Under the pieces are notes generated by a model. It was not told where the DNA came from. It saw only the letters and a program-made list of their open reading frames with translations, and searched no databases. From NCBI RefSeq assembly GCF_041929845.1, contig NZ_JBHEEH010000003.1:124001-188000 (forward strand): a stretch of DNA of 64,000 bases, given 5' to 3'. A program made the translations under genes and the position numbers. The DNA is from Paenochrobactrum pullorum. Lineage in GTDB: Bacteria; Pseudomonadota; Alphaproteobacteria; Rhizobiales; Rhizobiaceae. Of the stretch, positions 52,125-61,354 are shown in pieces (the first letter of the stretch is position 1; each line of letters starts with the position of its first letter).

Positions 52125-52823
52125 ATGACTACGGATATATCAGATAAAACCACAAAAACTGCATCTGCACCCAAGCGCAGACGCAAAGACCCCGTAGTTT
52201 CACTTCGGGAAGTCGCCTATCAAGCGATTAAGCACCGTATTATTACTTGTAATCTGAAGCCAGGCGAGGTGTTGAGCGAAGGGCTTTTAAGCGATGAGCT
52301 CAATATTGGCCGCACGCCAGTGCATCAGGCGATTGACCGTCTTGCCAGCGAAGGGCTGATTGATGTCATTCCGCGCAAAGGCATCATGGTGACACCTATC
52401 AGCTTGCACGAGATTTTCGATATCATCGATGTGCGTTTGATTAATGAAGCCTATTGCGTGCGTCAGGTGGCAAAACTTGCCGATGCGCCTGACATTAAAA
52501 AGCTTGAAACCAATCTGAATGATATGTGGAAGGCGGCCAAATCGCGCAATATTGAAGCGATGATGAATTTGGATCGTGAGTTTCACGGACTGTTATCCGC
52601 GACATCCCGCAATACGATTTTACCCGATATTATGGGCAATCTGCACGACCGGTCCACGCGTTTGTGGTTTATTTCGCTGCGTTCAAACGAGCATCATGTG
52701 CGCGTTTGTGAACAACATGCAGCAGTGATTGAAGGGATTAAAGCCCATGATGAGGATGCGGCCGAACAGGCGATCCGCGACCATATCGAAGCATTTAGGG
52801 AAAATATCACCCGCCAGTTTTAA
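52125..52823 (+). CDS. GntR-family regulator (FCD subgroup)
   Basis: A 232-residue regulator. The winged helix is REVAYQAIKHRIITCNLKPGEVLSEGLLSDELNIGRTPVHQAIDRL and the FCD ligand domain follows (RLINEAYCVRQVAKLAD, LDREFHGLLSATSRNTILPD). The ATG at 52125 begins the conserved part; a GTG 75 bases upstream would add an unconserved leader. It is convergent with the amidase gene and downstream of DUF2848, and likely represses the surrounding catabolic genes until a ligand appears. Confidence 0.84.
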   Translation: MTTDISDKTTKTASAPKRRRKDPVVSLREVAYQAIKHRIITCNLKPGEVLSEGLLSDELNIGRTPVHQAIDRLASEGLIDVIPRKGIMVTPISLHEIFDIIDVRLINEAYCVRQVAKLADAPDIKKLETNLNDMWKAAKSRNIEAMMNLDREFHGLLSATSRNTILPDIMGNLHDRSTRLWFISLRSNEHHVRVCEQHAAVIEGIKAHDEDAAEQAIRDHIEAFRENITRQF

Positions 52824-52839
52824 CCCCTCCATCTTTGTT

Positions 52840-54189
52840 TTATTGGAGCTGGCGCAATTGTGCTTCAACGGCACGGGCAACGGACAACAACCAGTTATCC
52901 TGACCGTTTCCGGCTGAAAGCATCAGGCCGACTGGTGCATTATCCGCCTCATGCACCGGCAGCGAAATGGAGCAGCCATCCAGCATATTGATCAATGTAG
53001 GATTGCGTAAAAGTGCCAAATTGGCTTTGGTGAAAGCATCACCATCATCAAGTGCCGAAATTTCCGGTGCGATCATTGGCACGGTCGGCATCGCAATCAC
53101 GTCGAATGGTGTGATCTCGTGTATCACTTGGTCAATGTAATCGCGACGCATCTGGAGAATTTCAATATAATCCGAAGCAGTTTGTTCATGTGCGCGCATC
53201 AGGCGTGCACGAACGCGTTGATCGTAGAGATCGCCATGTTCCGCCAATAAGTCTTTGTGCCATGTATAGGCTTCAGGTGCCGGAAAACCGCCTTTGCCAT
53301 TAATCTCAGCCAAAATATGGAAAGCCTTCAGCTCAATCGGGATGATATGCGCGCCAGCAAGGCCCAGCTTTTCTAAAGCTTTTTCAAAAACAGTAGCAAC
53401 ATATGGCTCGATGCCGTCAAAGACGACACTTTGCGGCACGCCAATGCGCAAGCCTTTCACATCAAGGTCAATCAGCGCCTCATTTTCGCTGCCGCTCATC
53501 AGCTTGTGCAAAATAGCGCAACATTCAACACTATTGGCCAAGGGACCAATGGAATCCAGCGTAGTGGAAAGCGGCAAAGCGCCTTGTGAGGGAACGCTTG
53601 AAGCGGTTGGCTTATAGCCTGTCAGGCCACAAAGTGCCGCCGGAATACGGCAAGAACCGCCGGTATCCGAACCGATAGCAGCGGCTGCCATTTCATCAAC
53701 AACAGCAACAGCAGCACCGGAAGACGAACCGCCCGGAATGCGCTTTTTATGGCGCTCATACGGATTGGCCGGTGTGCCATAATGCGGGTTGATGCCAACG
53801 CCGGAAAAAGCAAATTCGGTCATATTATTCCGACCGATAATAATAAAACCGGCAGCTTTCAGCCGTGCAATTGCAGCTGCATCTTTTTGTGCAGGCGCAG
53901 CATCGGCCAGCACTTTGGAACCCGCCGGTGTTGGCTCCCCTTTGAGATCAAAGAGGTCTTTAACCGCCAAAGGTATTCCTGCAAAAGGGGAAGCATGCAA
54001 ACCGGCCGCGCGTAATTGATCGGCCGTAGCAGCAGCAGCGCGCGCTTTTTTCGCGTCAACTTTGATGAAGGCGCGTGCACCTTCACCCTGTGGGTCTGAA
54101 ATGCGGGCAAGACAGGCTTCAGTCAATTGGACAGATGTAGTGACACCATTTTCCAGATCAGAGGCTAATTGTGATAAAGTTGCGCGCAT
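52840..54189 (-). CDS. Amidase (amidase-signature family)
   Basis: A 449-residue hydrolase of the amidase-signature family. The Ser-cisSer-Lys triad is visible: Lys in GIPLAVKDLFDLKG, cis-Ser in PGGSSSGAAVAVV and the nucleophilic Ser in AIGSDTGGSCRIPAALCG. Length fits the AtzE/AtzF-like branch. It probably releases ammonia from an amide formed or imported in this pathway. It is the last gene of the minus-strand group monooxygenase-cupin-amidase, though hairpins lie between the members. Confidence 0.88.
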   Translation of the reverse strand: MRATLSQLASDLENGVTTSVQLTEACLARISDPQGEGARAFIKVDAKKARAAAATADQLRAAGLHASPFAGIPLAVKDLFDLKGEPTPAGSKVLADAAPAQKDAAAIARLKAAGFIIIGRNNMTEFAFSGVGINPHYGTPANPYERHKKRIPGGSSSGAAVAVVDEMAAAAIGSDTGGSCRIPAALCGLTGYKPTASSVPSQGALPLSTTLDSIGPLANSVECCAILHKLMSGSENEALIDLDVKGLRIGVPQSVVFDGIEPYVATVFEKALEKLGLAGAHIIPIELKAFHILAEINGKGGFPAPEAYTWHKDLLAEHGDLYDQRVRARLMRAHEQTASDYIEILQMRRDYIDQVIHEITPFDVIAMPTVPMIAPEISALDDGDAFTKANLALLRNPTLINMLDGCSISLPVHEADNAPVGLMLSAGNGQDNWLLSVARAVEAQLRQLQ

Positions 54190-54228
54190 TTTTAATAACT
54201 CTCCCCGCAGTGAACATATGTTTATTGC

Positions 54229-54257
54229 AGTGCTTCCGACACAATGCCGGAAGCACT
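54229..54257. terminator. Hairpin between cupin and amidase genes
   Basis: A perfect 10-bp stem (AGTGCTTCCG with CGGAAGCACT) has a 9-base loop. It lies between two minus-strand genes. The T-run (TTGTTTTTT) is on the plus side, so its role on the minus strand may be message stability rather than full termination. Confidence 0.6.
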
Positions 54258-54264
54258 TTGTTTT

Positions 54265-54645
54265 TTATACCGGATCGAAATAATGAATTTCGAGCAGCAT
54301 GCAGCCGTTTTCAGATTTGAAAGGGCCATGTGGCGCATGCGGCGGACGGCAAGCATAGGTGTTTGGCGGATAGCTCACGCCACCTTCGCCATTAGCATCA
54401 TTGCCCACTGTCAGATCGCCTGACAAGAGGTAAACCTCTTCCCAATATTCATGCTCGAAAGGTGCAGTGGTATAAACACCGGCATCAAAACGCAGTAAAC
54501 GGGTGCGCGAGCCGCGATTGTTAACCTCATCCAGCGCACCGGAAATGATTTTCTGTTTGATACCTTCAGGATAACCTGCCGGAACTTCCCAGCCGCTCGA
54601 CATATCAAGTGTGTGGAACTCGTCATGAAGCTTGTTAACAGCCAT
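54265..54645 (-). CDS. Cupin-domain protein
   Basis: A 126-residue single-cupin protein. The metal-binding positions are suggested by FEHEYWEEVYLLSGDL (His and Glu) and by CRPPHAPHGPF (His) in the second motif. Small cupins in catabolic clusters act as dioxygenases, isomerases or hydrolase helpers; the reaction here is unknown. AAGGAGA is six bases before the ATG at 54645, so this start is preferred to one nine codons upstream. It sits between the monooxygenase and the amidase. Confidence 0.8.
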   Translation of the reverse strand: MAVNKLHDEFHTLDMSSGWEVPAGYPEGIKQKIISGALDEVNNRGSRTRLLRFDAGVYTTAPFEHEYWEEVYLLSGDLTVGNDANGEGGVSYPPNTYACRPPHAPHGPFKSENGCMLLEIHYFDPV

Positions 54646-54669
54646 TTTTGTCTCCTTGTTTGAAAGGGG

Positions 54670-54691
54670 CACCGGCGCTTAAACGCCGGTG
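54670..54691 (-). terminator. GC-rich hairpin between HpaB-like and cupin genes
   Basis: An 8-bp perfect stem (CACCGGCG with CGCCGGTG) around CTTAAA lies 41 bases after the monooxygenase stop. It may act as an mRNA stabiliser or attenuator. Confidence 0.55.
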
Positions 54692-54732
54692 ATTTTAGAA
54701 AGACTTCTGCATTTGCAGCAAGTCTGGCCTCA

Positions 54733-56220
54733 TCAGGCTTTGCTTACCGCTGCAAGACTGTCTTCCAGCGTGTAAGAATTCATAATGCCGTCAACGACGC
54801 GCTCGGCTGATGACCAGTCATAGGTTCTGAACGAGTGGTTTTTGGTGACGAAAGTCGCACCCGCATAGAACATTTCATACTGGTGATGGCGGGAACCGAA
54901 TTCAGAGCCAACCGCATCCCAGGCGAGCTTATAAAATTTAACGCGCTCTCTGGAGGATGCTGCCGGTGACTGTTGGGTTTTGTCAATCAGCTCTGCCAGT
55001 TCCGGATTGCCGAAATCTTCAACCGAAGACGGCAACATGATCATGCCGCCGCCAGCCAGTTCACGTAAAGTATTGAGGATTTTCGGGTAAAGCTGCTGGG
55101 TAAGAACCTGTGCGCTGTAAAGGGTTGCAGCATCTGGCACAAAATATTCACCGGCAAAATGACCTTTGGCTTCCATACCCGCAACCATTGAATCCACCAT
55201 GGTGACTTCTGCTGCCAGCTGACCAAGCATTTCACGCACCTGAGGGAACTGGGAAATACCGTTAATGTCGGTGGTTTTCTTAGCAATACCAATCAGAAAA
55301 CGCAGTTTTACCGCCAAACGGATCATCGCCTGATAGTTCTGGTAGACATGTGCAGGTGTGGCATGGAACTGCTTGGCACACATAGCGACATCGCCATCGA
55401 TAAAGACACGCTCCCAAGGCACTTTCACATCGTCAAAATAAAGCACTGCATCGTTTTCATCAAAACGGCTGGCCAAAGGATTGTCAAAAACAGAAGGTGC
55501 TGCCTGCTCATAGGACTTGCGCGACATGATTTTGAGGCCTTTTGCATTCATCGGAATAGCAAAAGAAACCGCATAAGCTTCTTCACCGGCCTTCATCGGC
55601 TGGATGCAGGTGACGAAAACTTCGTTGGCAACAACGCCGCCGGTTGCCAGCATTTTGGCACCGCGAATGGTAAGTCCTTCGTCATCACGCGCTACCACAC
55701 CGGCCGTCAAAAACGGATCAGCCTGTTCGGCTGCGTTTTTCGAGCGGTCGGCCTGCGGATTGATGATGACATAGGTCAGATAAAGGTCATTATCGCGGGC
55801 ATATTGGTAGTAATTGGCAAGGTTTTGCGCAAATTTCGCGTTATATTCTTCAAAAACCGGCAACCCCATATACATACCGGCAATGCAGGATGCGACGTGA
55901 TCAGGCGCGCGACCTAAGAAACCGCCATGAATTTCTGTCCAGCCTTCAAGACCGGCACGGCGCTTTTTCAGCTCTTCATAGCTTTTCGGCAATTCCCAAA
56001 TACGATTGGCCCGATGACCTTCAGGTGTGACATAGGTCATCAGGTCTTCGTTTTCCGGCGCCTTGGCAAAGTCAAAAATCTGTTTGACCGATTGTGCTAC
56101 ATTTTTAAATGCCGGATGCGTGGTGACATCGTCAACGCGTTCGCCGTTGATGAAAATCTCGCGGCCATCACGCAGGCTTTCCAAATGCTGCTGACCAGTC
56201 TTTGTACCTTTTTGAGACAT
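54733..56220 (-). CDS. FADH2-dependent monooxygenase, HpaB family
   Basis: A 495-residue oxygenase component of the 4-hydroxyphenylacetate 3-hydroxylase (HpaB) family. Visible parts are LRDGREIFINGERVDDVTTH at the N-terminus, then TYVIINPQADRSKNAAEQ, the flavin-binding region ATGGVVANEVFVTCIQPM and the C-terminal FYKLAWDAVGSEFGSRHHQYEMFYAGATFV. It needs reduced flavin from the reductase encoded just upstream. The family also includes pyrrole-2-carboxylate-type oxygenases, so hydroxyphenylacetate is not certain. No hpaG/hpaE-type meta-cleavage genes accompany it, which points to another aromatic or heterocyclic substrate. Confidence 0.88.
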   Translation of the reverse strand: MSQKGTKTGQQHLESLRDGREIFINGERVDDVTTHPAFKNVAQSVKQIFDFAKAPENEDLMTYVTPEGHRANRIWELPKSYEELKKRRAGLEGWTEIHGGFLGRAPDHVASCIAGMYMGLPVFEEYNAKFAQNLANYYQYARDNDLYLTYVIINPQADRSKNAAEQADPFLTAGVVARDDEGLTIRGAKMLATGGVVANEVFVTCIQPMKAGEEAYAVSFAIPMNAKGLKIMSRKSYEQAAPSVFDNPLASRFDENDAVLYFDDVKVPWERVFIDGDVAMCAKQFHATPAHVYQNYQAMIRLAVKLRFLIGIAKKTTDINGISQFPQVREMLGQLAAEVTMVDSMVAGMEAKGHFAGEYFVPDAATLYSAQVLTQQLYPKILNTLRELAGGGMIMLPSSVEDFGNPELAELIDKTQQSPAASSRERVKFYKLAWDAVGSEFGSRHHQYEMFYAGATFVTKNHSFRTYDWSSAERVVDGIMNSYTLEDSLAAVSKA

Positions 56221-56246
56221 AGTCTCCTCCCTGTAGTTTCAAAAAA

Positions 56247-56765
56247 TTAGTAATGAGACGGAAGCGGCCATTCAGGCACGTCAATGCGCGGGCCAGTAAC
56301 GCTGTGATAGCGGCCGCGGAAGAACAGCAAAGGTTCTGCTTCAATGGCTGATGTACTGAAGTTGACGACGCGGCCTAAGAAAATTTTGTGATCGCCGCCC
56401 TCATGACAGGCGAAAGGCTCGCATTCAAAATGCGCAATTGCATTGGTGATGCGCGGTACACCTTTATGGCCTTCGGTGTAATGAACGCCAGCCCATTTAT
56501 CACTGGCTGCACGGGAAAACTGGTTGGAAAGCTTTTCCTGACCGCTGGCCAGAATATTGACCGTATAGGCCTCGGCTTCTTCAAAAGCGCTCAAGCTATA
56601 AGCGTTGACACCGATGCTGAAAAGAATAAGTGCGGGATCGAGAGACACCGAATTAAACGATGTCATCGTCATGCCTATCCGCTCACCACTTTTCGCCAAT
56701 GCGGTCACAATTGTAACGCCGGTGGCATATTCTGCCAGTGCATTACGTAATTGGCGCTGATCCAT
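56247..56765 (-). CDS. Flavin reductase (HpaC-like)
   Basis: A 172-residue flavin reductase of the HpaC/FMN-binding split-barrel family. The N-terminal RNALAEYATGVTIVTALAKS, then GMTMTSFNSVSLDPALILFSIG (flavin-binding TSF/SVS), and HFECEPFACHEGGDHKIFLGRVVNF near the end are all typical. It supplies reduced FAD to the HpaB-type oxygenase encoded 26 bases downstream. The 269-base region before it holds a TTAGCTAA motif (56792-56799) that also occurs before the MarR gene. Confidence 0.9.
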   Translation of the reverse strand: MDQRQLRNALAEYATGVTIVTALAKSGERIGMTMTSFNSVSLDPALILFSIGVNAYSLSAFEEAEAYTVNILASGQEKLSNQFSRAASDKWAGVHYTEGHKGVPRITNAIAHFECEPFACHEGGDHKIFLGRVVNFSTSAIEAEPLLFFRGRYHSVTGPRIDVPEWPLPSHY

Positions 56766-57034
56766 GGTTTCCTCCCATTCAGCTATGTAATTTAGCTAAT
56801 TAATAAAGCTATTTTTGTGAGTGTCAATTAGGAAGTGATAAATTTTCAATCGTTGAGAGCATAAAAACGTTAGTTGTCTGGAAATTGGAAAAAATCCGGC
56901 TTGTAATAAATAATAGAGTTTTGAATCAACCGGCCTAGTTGATATAAATAATCTGGATCATCTGCCTCATCCGGTTATACATTATGGCAACTTACAGAAT
57001 ATAATTTTTTTATTAAGCTTCAGAGGCTTTTCGA

Positions 57035-57718
57035 ATGATTATAATTGATCAGCTTTTAGTTGGATCTGTTGTTCCCTACGGCCCGCGCAATCTGCCAAGT
57101 GCGATTGGCAAATTGCCGGTGCGTGAAAAATGCTGGTTGGGTCTTGAAGGTTTTATCAATGATGAGCAGGGCGACCGCAAACATCATGGCGGGCCTGAAA
57201 AAGCGGTGCATCATTATGATTTTGATCATTATCAGATCTGGCGCAATGAGATCGGCGATCATGATATTTTAAAGCAGCCCGGCGCCTTTGGTGAAAACCT
57301 GACCACCCGCGGCATCAGCGAAGATACTATTGCTATCGGCGATATTTTTGAACTTGGTGAGGCGGTCATTCAAGTAAGTCAGGGACGCCAACCTTGCTGG
57401 AAATTGAATATCCGTTTCGACACCAAAGATATGGCTTTGCGTTTGCAAAAAACCGGCCGTACCGGCTGGTATTATCGTGTGCTCCAGCAAGGCTGTGTAC
57501 AGGCCGGTGATGCGTTGAAACTGGCTGACCGGCTGGCGCCAGAATGGACCATTCGCAAAACATGGCATGTTCTTTATGTCGATACGCTCAATCATAATCT
57601 TTTAAGCGAGATGGCAGCATTAGAACCGCTGGCCGATAGCTGGCGGCTATATGCCAGCAAGCGCTTGGGCTCCGGTAAAGTCGAAGACTGGAGCCGACGA
57701 TTACAAGGTGATGCCTAA
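57035..57718 (+). CDS. yiiM: MOSC-domain protein, YiiM type
   Basis: A 227-residue molybdenum-cofactor protein. The MOSC core is HHGGPEKAVHHYDFDHYQIW and GAFGENLTTRGISED, and the Mo-binding Cys is in QGRQPCWKLNIRF. This matches YiiM, which detoxifies N-hydroxylated bases such as 6-N-hydroxylaminopurine. A C-terminal 3-alpha domain (WTIRKTWHVLYVDTLNHNLLSEMAAL) is present. It appears to be a single gene. Confidence 0.87.
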   Translation: MIIIDQLLVGSVVPYGPRNLPSAIGKLPVREKCWLGLEGFINDEQGDRKHHGGPEKAVHHYDFDHYQIWRNEIGDHDILKQPGAFGENLTTRGISEDTIAIGDIFELGEAVIQVSQGRQPCWKLNIRFDTKDMALRLQKTGRTGWYYRVLQQGCVQAGDALKLADRLAPEWTIRKTWHVLYVDTLNHNLLSEMAALEPLADSWRLYASKRLGSGKVEDWSRRLQGDA

Positions 57719-57790
57719 CAGACAAACCATTCATTCAATTCGAACCAACAGCATGTCCGTCGACTGCATTTTTAAGAACTGATCGGTGAT

Positions 57791-59230
57791 ATGGGAAAAG
57801 GTACAACATTAGCAATTGAAGTCAGGGTCAAAGATGGCGAGCCGATTTTTCTGGCGCTGGCACGCACAATCATTGCTGAAATTGAGCGCGGCCGCTTAAA
57901 ACCAGGTGACGCTTTGCCGGGTACACGCTCGCTTGCCAAAAACCTCAAATTAAACCGCAACACGGTGGATGCGGCCTATCATGAGCTGACCATGCAAGGC
58001 TGGCTCAATGCCGTTGCCTCACGCGGAACATTTGTGGCGGATGATCTGCCGGATCTATTGAAAACACACAATACGCAATCTGATGATGTGAATGCCAGGT
58101 CTTTTAAACGCAAATCCCGCCAATATTTATGGAATATTTCCGATGGTGCGCCGGATGCGCGGCTGTTGCCGATTGTGCCATTTGGTCAGGCATTCCGCCG
58201 TGCTTTAACCAGCAATAGTTTTTTGGATAATCAGTCCAATGACAGCGCCAATGGAAACGAATATTTGCGCTCTAATCTTTCAACTTATCTGAATGCAGAA
58301 CGCGGGCTGATTGCATCTGAACCAGATATTTTGATTTCACGCGGTAGCCAGATGGCACTGTTTTTGGCCGCACGCGCTATTGCCGAAAGCGGTATCAGCA
58401 TTGCCGTGGAAAATCCGGGTTATCCGCTGGCATGGGCAGCTTTTCGAGCTGCTGGCGCCAATCTTATCAGCATTCCGGTGGATGATGCCGGTATTGATGT
58501 GGATGTGCTTGAGGCAATCGCCAAACGCGATAAAACTTTGCGTGCGGTTTATATCACCCCGCATCATCAATATCCGACCACCGTCACATTGGGCGCTGCA
58601 CGGCGCTTGCGTCTGATCGACATTGCGCGCCGTTATGGGCTGACCATTATCGAGGATGATTATGATAGTGAATATCGCTATGATGGACGCCCTGTTTTGC
58701 CGCTGCGTGCACGTGCTGATAAAGATCTGCCGATCATCTATTTAGGTTCATTATCCAAGCTTTTGGCACCCGGTATTCGTGTGGGTTATGCCATCGCACC
58801 GCAAGATATTTTGAAAAAAATGGCATTGCAGCGCGAGGCTATTGACCGTCAGGGTGATGTACCGCTGGAATTAGCATTGAGCAGTCTGATTGCTGACGGC
58901 ACTATGAAACGCCATGCACGTAAAGCGCGGCGGATTTATCACGCGAGACGTGATTTTCTGGCGGAAATTTTGACCGAGCGCCTTGGTGATGATGTGGAAT
59001 TTACACTGCCGTCCGGTGGTCTGGCGATTTGGTTGCGCCTGAAACATGGCTTGAACGCTCAGGAATGGTCGGAAAATGCCACACGTTTGGGACTCGCATT
59101 GTTGCCGGGCATTCATTATTCACTGGATGAAACGCAGCCCATTGAAGCGTTTCGTTTAGGGTTTGCCAGCATGAATGAAGAAGAATTGAGCCGCGCTATT
59201 CAAATTTTGGTCAGGGCAAAACCCGCCTGA
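57791..59230 (+). CDS. MocR/PdxR-family regulator (GntR plus aminotransferase fold)
   Basis: A 479-residue fusion of a GntR winged helix (LARTIIAEIERGRLKPGDALPGTRSLAKNLKLNRNTVDAAYHEL) with a type I aminotransferase-like domain. The PLP lysine is in YLGSLSKLLAPGIRVGYA, and VYITPHHQYPTTVTLGAARR and IIEDDYDSEYRYDGRP are conserved in the family. MocR proteins sense PLP or amino-acid adducts. Targets are not clear; it follows the MOSC gene on the same strand and precedes a decayed region. Confidence 0.88.
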   Translation: MGKGTTLAIEVRVKDGEPIFLALARTIIAEIERGRLKPGDALPGTRSLAKNLKLNRNTVDAAYHELTMQGWLNAVASRGTFVADDLPDLLKTHNTQSDDVNARSFKRKSRQYLWNISDGAPDARLLPIVPFGQAFRRALTSNSFLDNQSNDSANGNEYLRSNLSTYLNAERGLIASEPDILISRGSQMALFLAARAIAESGISIAVENPGYPLAWAAFRAAGANLISIPVDDAGIDVDVLEAIAKRDKTLRAVYITPHHQYPTTVTLGAARRLRLIDIARRYGLTIIEDDYDSEYRYDGRPVLPLRARADKDLPIIYLGSLSKLLAPGIRVGYAIAPQDILKKMALQREAIDRQGDVPLELALSSLIADGTMKRHARKARRIYHARRDFLAEILTERLGDDVEFTLPSGGLAIWLRLKHGLNAQEWSENATRLGLALLPGIHYSLDETQPIEAFRLGFASMNEEELSRAIQILVRAKPA

Positions 59231-59263
59231 GAAAAGTACCAAACCTAGTTTCTTAGATGACAG

Positions 59264-59906
59264 GCGGCAATTAAAGAGAGACGCATATATGCCGAACATA
59301 AGACGGAGTTGCATGACTACGGCCATGATTCCAGCATCAAAAAAAGTAATGAAAATTATTTTGACAATTCATATTCGAGCTTTTCGCTCGCCGTTCAATC
59401 AAAGGTTAAAGGTGAAACCGCAACCTATATTGCATTACCGGAAATAATCGTTTTTCGCTTATGCCGGACGCGTAACAAAACAGGTTAACCCTGACGGTAA
59501 TATCATCACTGTTTGCGAGAATGATCAAAAAATAAGCTATAATTTTAATAGTGCATTGTCGCCGCATAACGAAATTCTACCTGTTCCCAATAATAAAGAA
59601 ACGGGAGAATTGACCGCTGAATATGATAGAAAGACAAAGGTTTTACAGTGGAAAATATCCTATTCGGGCTTGACCGGTACGGATCAAACGCCTGTTGCCG
59701 CACATTTTCACGGCCCTGCGTCACCTGCGCAAAATGCCGACATTATTATCAATATTCCGCCCGATCAGTTACTAAGTCCTATTGTGGGGCAGCAAACACT
59801 TACCAAAGAGTAAGAAGACGGTTTGGTTAGAGGATTGTGGTATTTCAATATTCATACCAAGAAAAATCCGATGGGCGTTTTGCTTGGTCAGCTCACGCCA
59901 GAATAG
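59264..59906 (+). pseudogene. Decayed CHRD-domain gene
   Basis: One frame (59556-59813) encodes LTAEYDRKTKVLQWKISYSG and PVAAHFHGPASPAQNADIII, the centre of a CHRD domain. A TAA at 59811 interrupts it. The same frame continues with GLWYFNIHTKKNPMGVLLGQ, the normal end of the domain. Upstream, the same frame reads FAYAGRVTKQVNPDGNIITV after another stop, like the end of a signal peptide. A different frame (from about 59264) encodes a further 80 residues without clear homology. The region looks like a secreted-protein gene broken by stops and frameshift. Confidence 0.65.
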
Positions 59907-60216
59907 ACCGGACATAAACTAAACAGAATCTTTTCCTCAAGGCACAACCCAATTTTCCGGCACCATTTTAATAGCACATGGTGCCGGAATCTTGTTTGGG
60001 AATATTGCACGATTGTGTTTATGCGCACCACTGATGATGTGTTTTGGTTTATTTTTTCAATTCTTTGCATTGCTTTCACGCTGCTTATGAACAGCTTAAA
60101 TGCTACTTTGCAGTAAAATTATCCCAGCTTAACGTTTTGAAAATATTGATGTGCTGGCTCTTAAAGTAATTTCTGTGGCTGCAAGATGGCACGATTATTC
60201 ATATCCCTGCTTGACA

Positions 60217-60247
60217 GTATGACATACTAAACATTAACCTGTCATAC
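60217..60247. promoter_or_regulatory. Inverted repeat and promoter of the tetronate-like operon
   Basis: GTATGACA and TGTCATAC face each other over 15 bases. The left arm also forms AGTATG-A-CATACT. A TTGACA (-35 type) at 60211-60216 overlaps it. This looks like an operator for the FadR-type regulator encoded at 61351. The rest of the gap from 59907 to 60451 holds no gene that I can support. Confidence 0.6.
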
Positions 60248-60451
60248 CACTACGAGGAGTAGTTCGGGGAGGATTTCTGAAAAGCTCGCTACAGGTTTGT
60301 TTGTGATTGCACGTCGCTAAAATCGGCACTGCATCGGGCTTTTGAACATCTAACTTTTCGATCAATCCTTGAAACGATCAGTTATGGCCAGCAATGGTCG
60401 GCAGCGCGTTGTGGCTCTGTTATTTGTAAAAGCATTAAGGACGAATATAGA

Positions 60452-61354
60452 ATGAAGATTGCTATTGTTGGTTGCGGTGTCGTCGGATCATCCTGGTCAC
60501 TTGTTTTTGCACGCGCCGGTCATGAGCTGGCGATCTTTGACCAGAACCCGCAAGCAGCTGAAGCCGCTGTTGCTTTTGTTGTTGCTGCTAACCCGAGCTA
60601 TGCTGCACAGTGCCGTGTTGCAACCAGCCTTGAAGATGCATTATCGGGTGTTGATTATGTGCAGGAAAGTGCGCCCGAACGCCTGCCGATCAAGCAGGCT
60701 CTCTACAAGGAAATGGATGCGTTTTTGGCGCCCAATACCATTGTTGGCAGCTCGACATCCGGCTTTCCGGCATCAGTATTCACCGAAGGTTTGAAAAACG
60801 CCGAGCGCTGCCTTGTATCGCATCCGATCAATCCTCCCCACCTCATTCCCTTGGTTGAACTGATCCCGGCTCCGTGGACGGATGTTGCCGCTTTGAGTTT
60901 CACCCGTCAGCTGATGGCGGATTTAGGCCAAAGCCCGATTACATTGACCCGTGAAATCAACGGTTTTGTGGTCAACCGTTTGCAGAGTGCCTTGCTTGGG
61001 GAAGCATTCCGTTTGGTTGAAGACGGTATTTGCACTCCTGCGGAAGTGGATGCTGCGGTTTCTGATGGATTGGGCTTGCGTTGGTGCTTCATGGGACCTT
61101 TCGCAACCATTGATCTCAATGCCGCGAATGGTGTTTCCGAGTATTGCGCTAATCTGGGGCCGATGTATTACGGTCTTGCCAAAGAACAGGCTGATCCGCG
61201 TGAATGGACTCCTGCACTTGTGAAGGCAATTGAGGATAAAATGCGCAACGCGGTTCCAGCAGATGACTTGCCTGCACGTCGTAAATGGCGTGACAGCTTC
61301 TTGTCGGCAATCGTGACTGCGAAGCGCGCAATTACGAAAGATCTTGGAGCATGA
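60452..61354 (+). CDS. 3-hydroxyacyl-CoA dehydrogenase-type NAD dehydrogenase (L-gulonate/acid-sugar DH-like)
   Basis: A 300-residue dehydrogenase. The Rossmann motif is IAIVGCGVVGSSWSLVFARAGHELAIFDQNP, followed by SSTSGFPASVFTEG and SHPINPPHLIPLVELIPAPWT, then the catalytic-domain entry INGFVVNRLQSALLGEAFRLVEDG. This pattern is seen in L-gulonate 3-dehydrogenase and carnitine dehydrogenase, not the LtnD type usually linked with OtnK. It likely oxidises an acid-sugar hydroxyl in this operon. Its stop overlaps the GntR start by four bases. Confidence 0.82.
   Translation: MKIAIVGCGVVGSSWSLVFARAGHELAIFDQNPQAAEAAVAFVVAANPSYAAQCRVATSLEDALSGVDYVQESAPERLPIKQALYKEMDAFLAPNTIVGSSTSGFPASVFTEGLKNAERCLVSHPINPPHLIPLVELIPAPWTDVAALSFTRQLMADLGQSPITLTREINGFVVNRLQSALLGEAFRLVEDGICTPAEVDAAVSDGLGLRWCFMGPFATIDLNAANGVSEYCANLGPMYYGLAKEQADPREWTPALVKAIEDKMRNAVPADDLPARRKWRDSFLSAIVTAKRAITKDLGA

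Noticed and set aside
54733..56765. A 4-hydroxyphenylacetate (homoprotocatechuate) pathway.
   Set aside because: Only the HpaB/HpaC-type oxygenase pair is present. The meta-cleavage dioxygenase, dehydrogenase and isomerase genes of the hpa pathway are absent, while amidase and DUF2848 genes point elsewhere.
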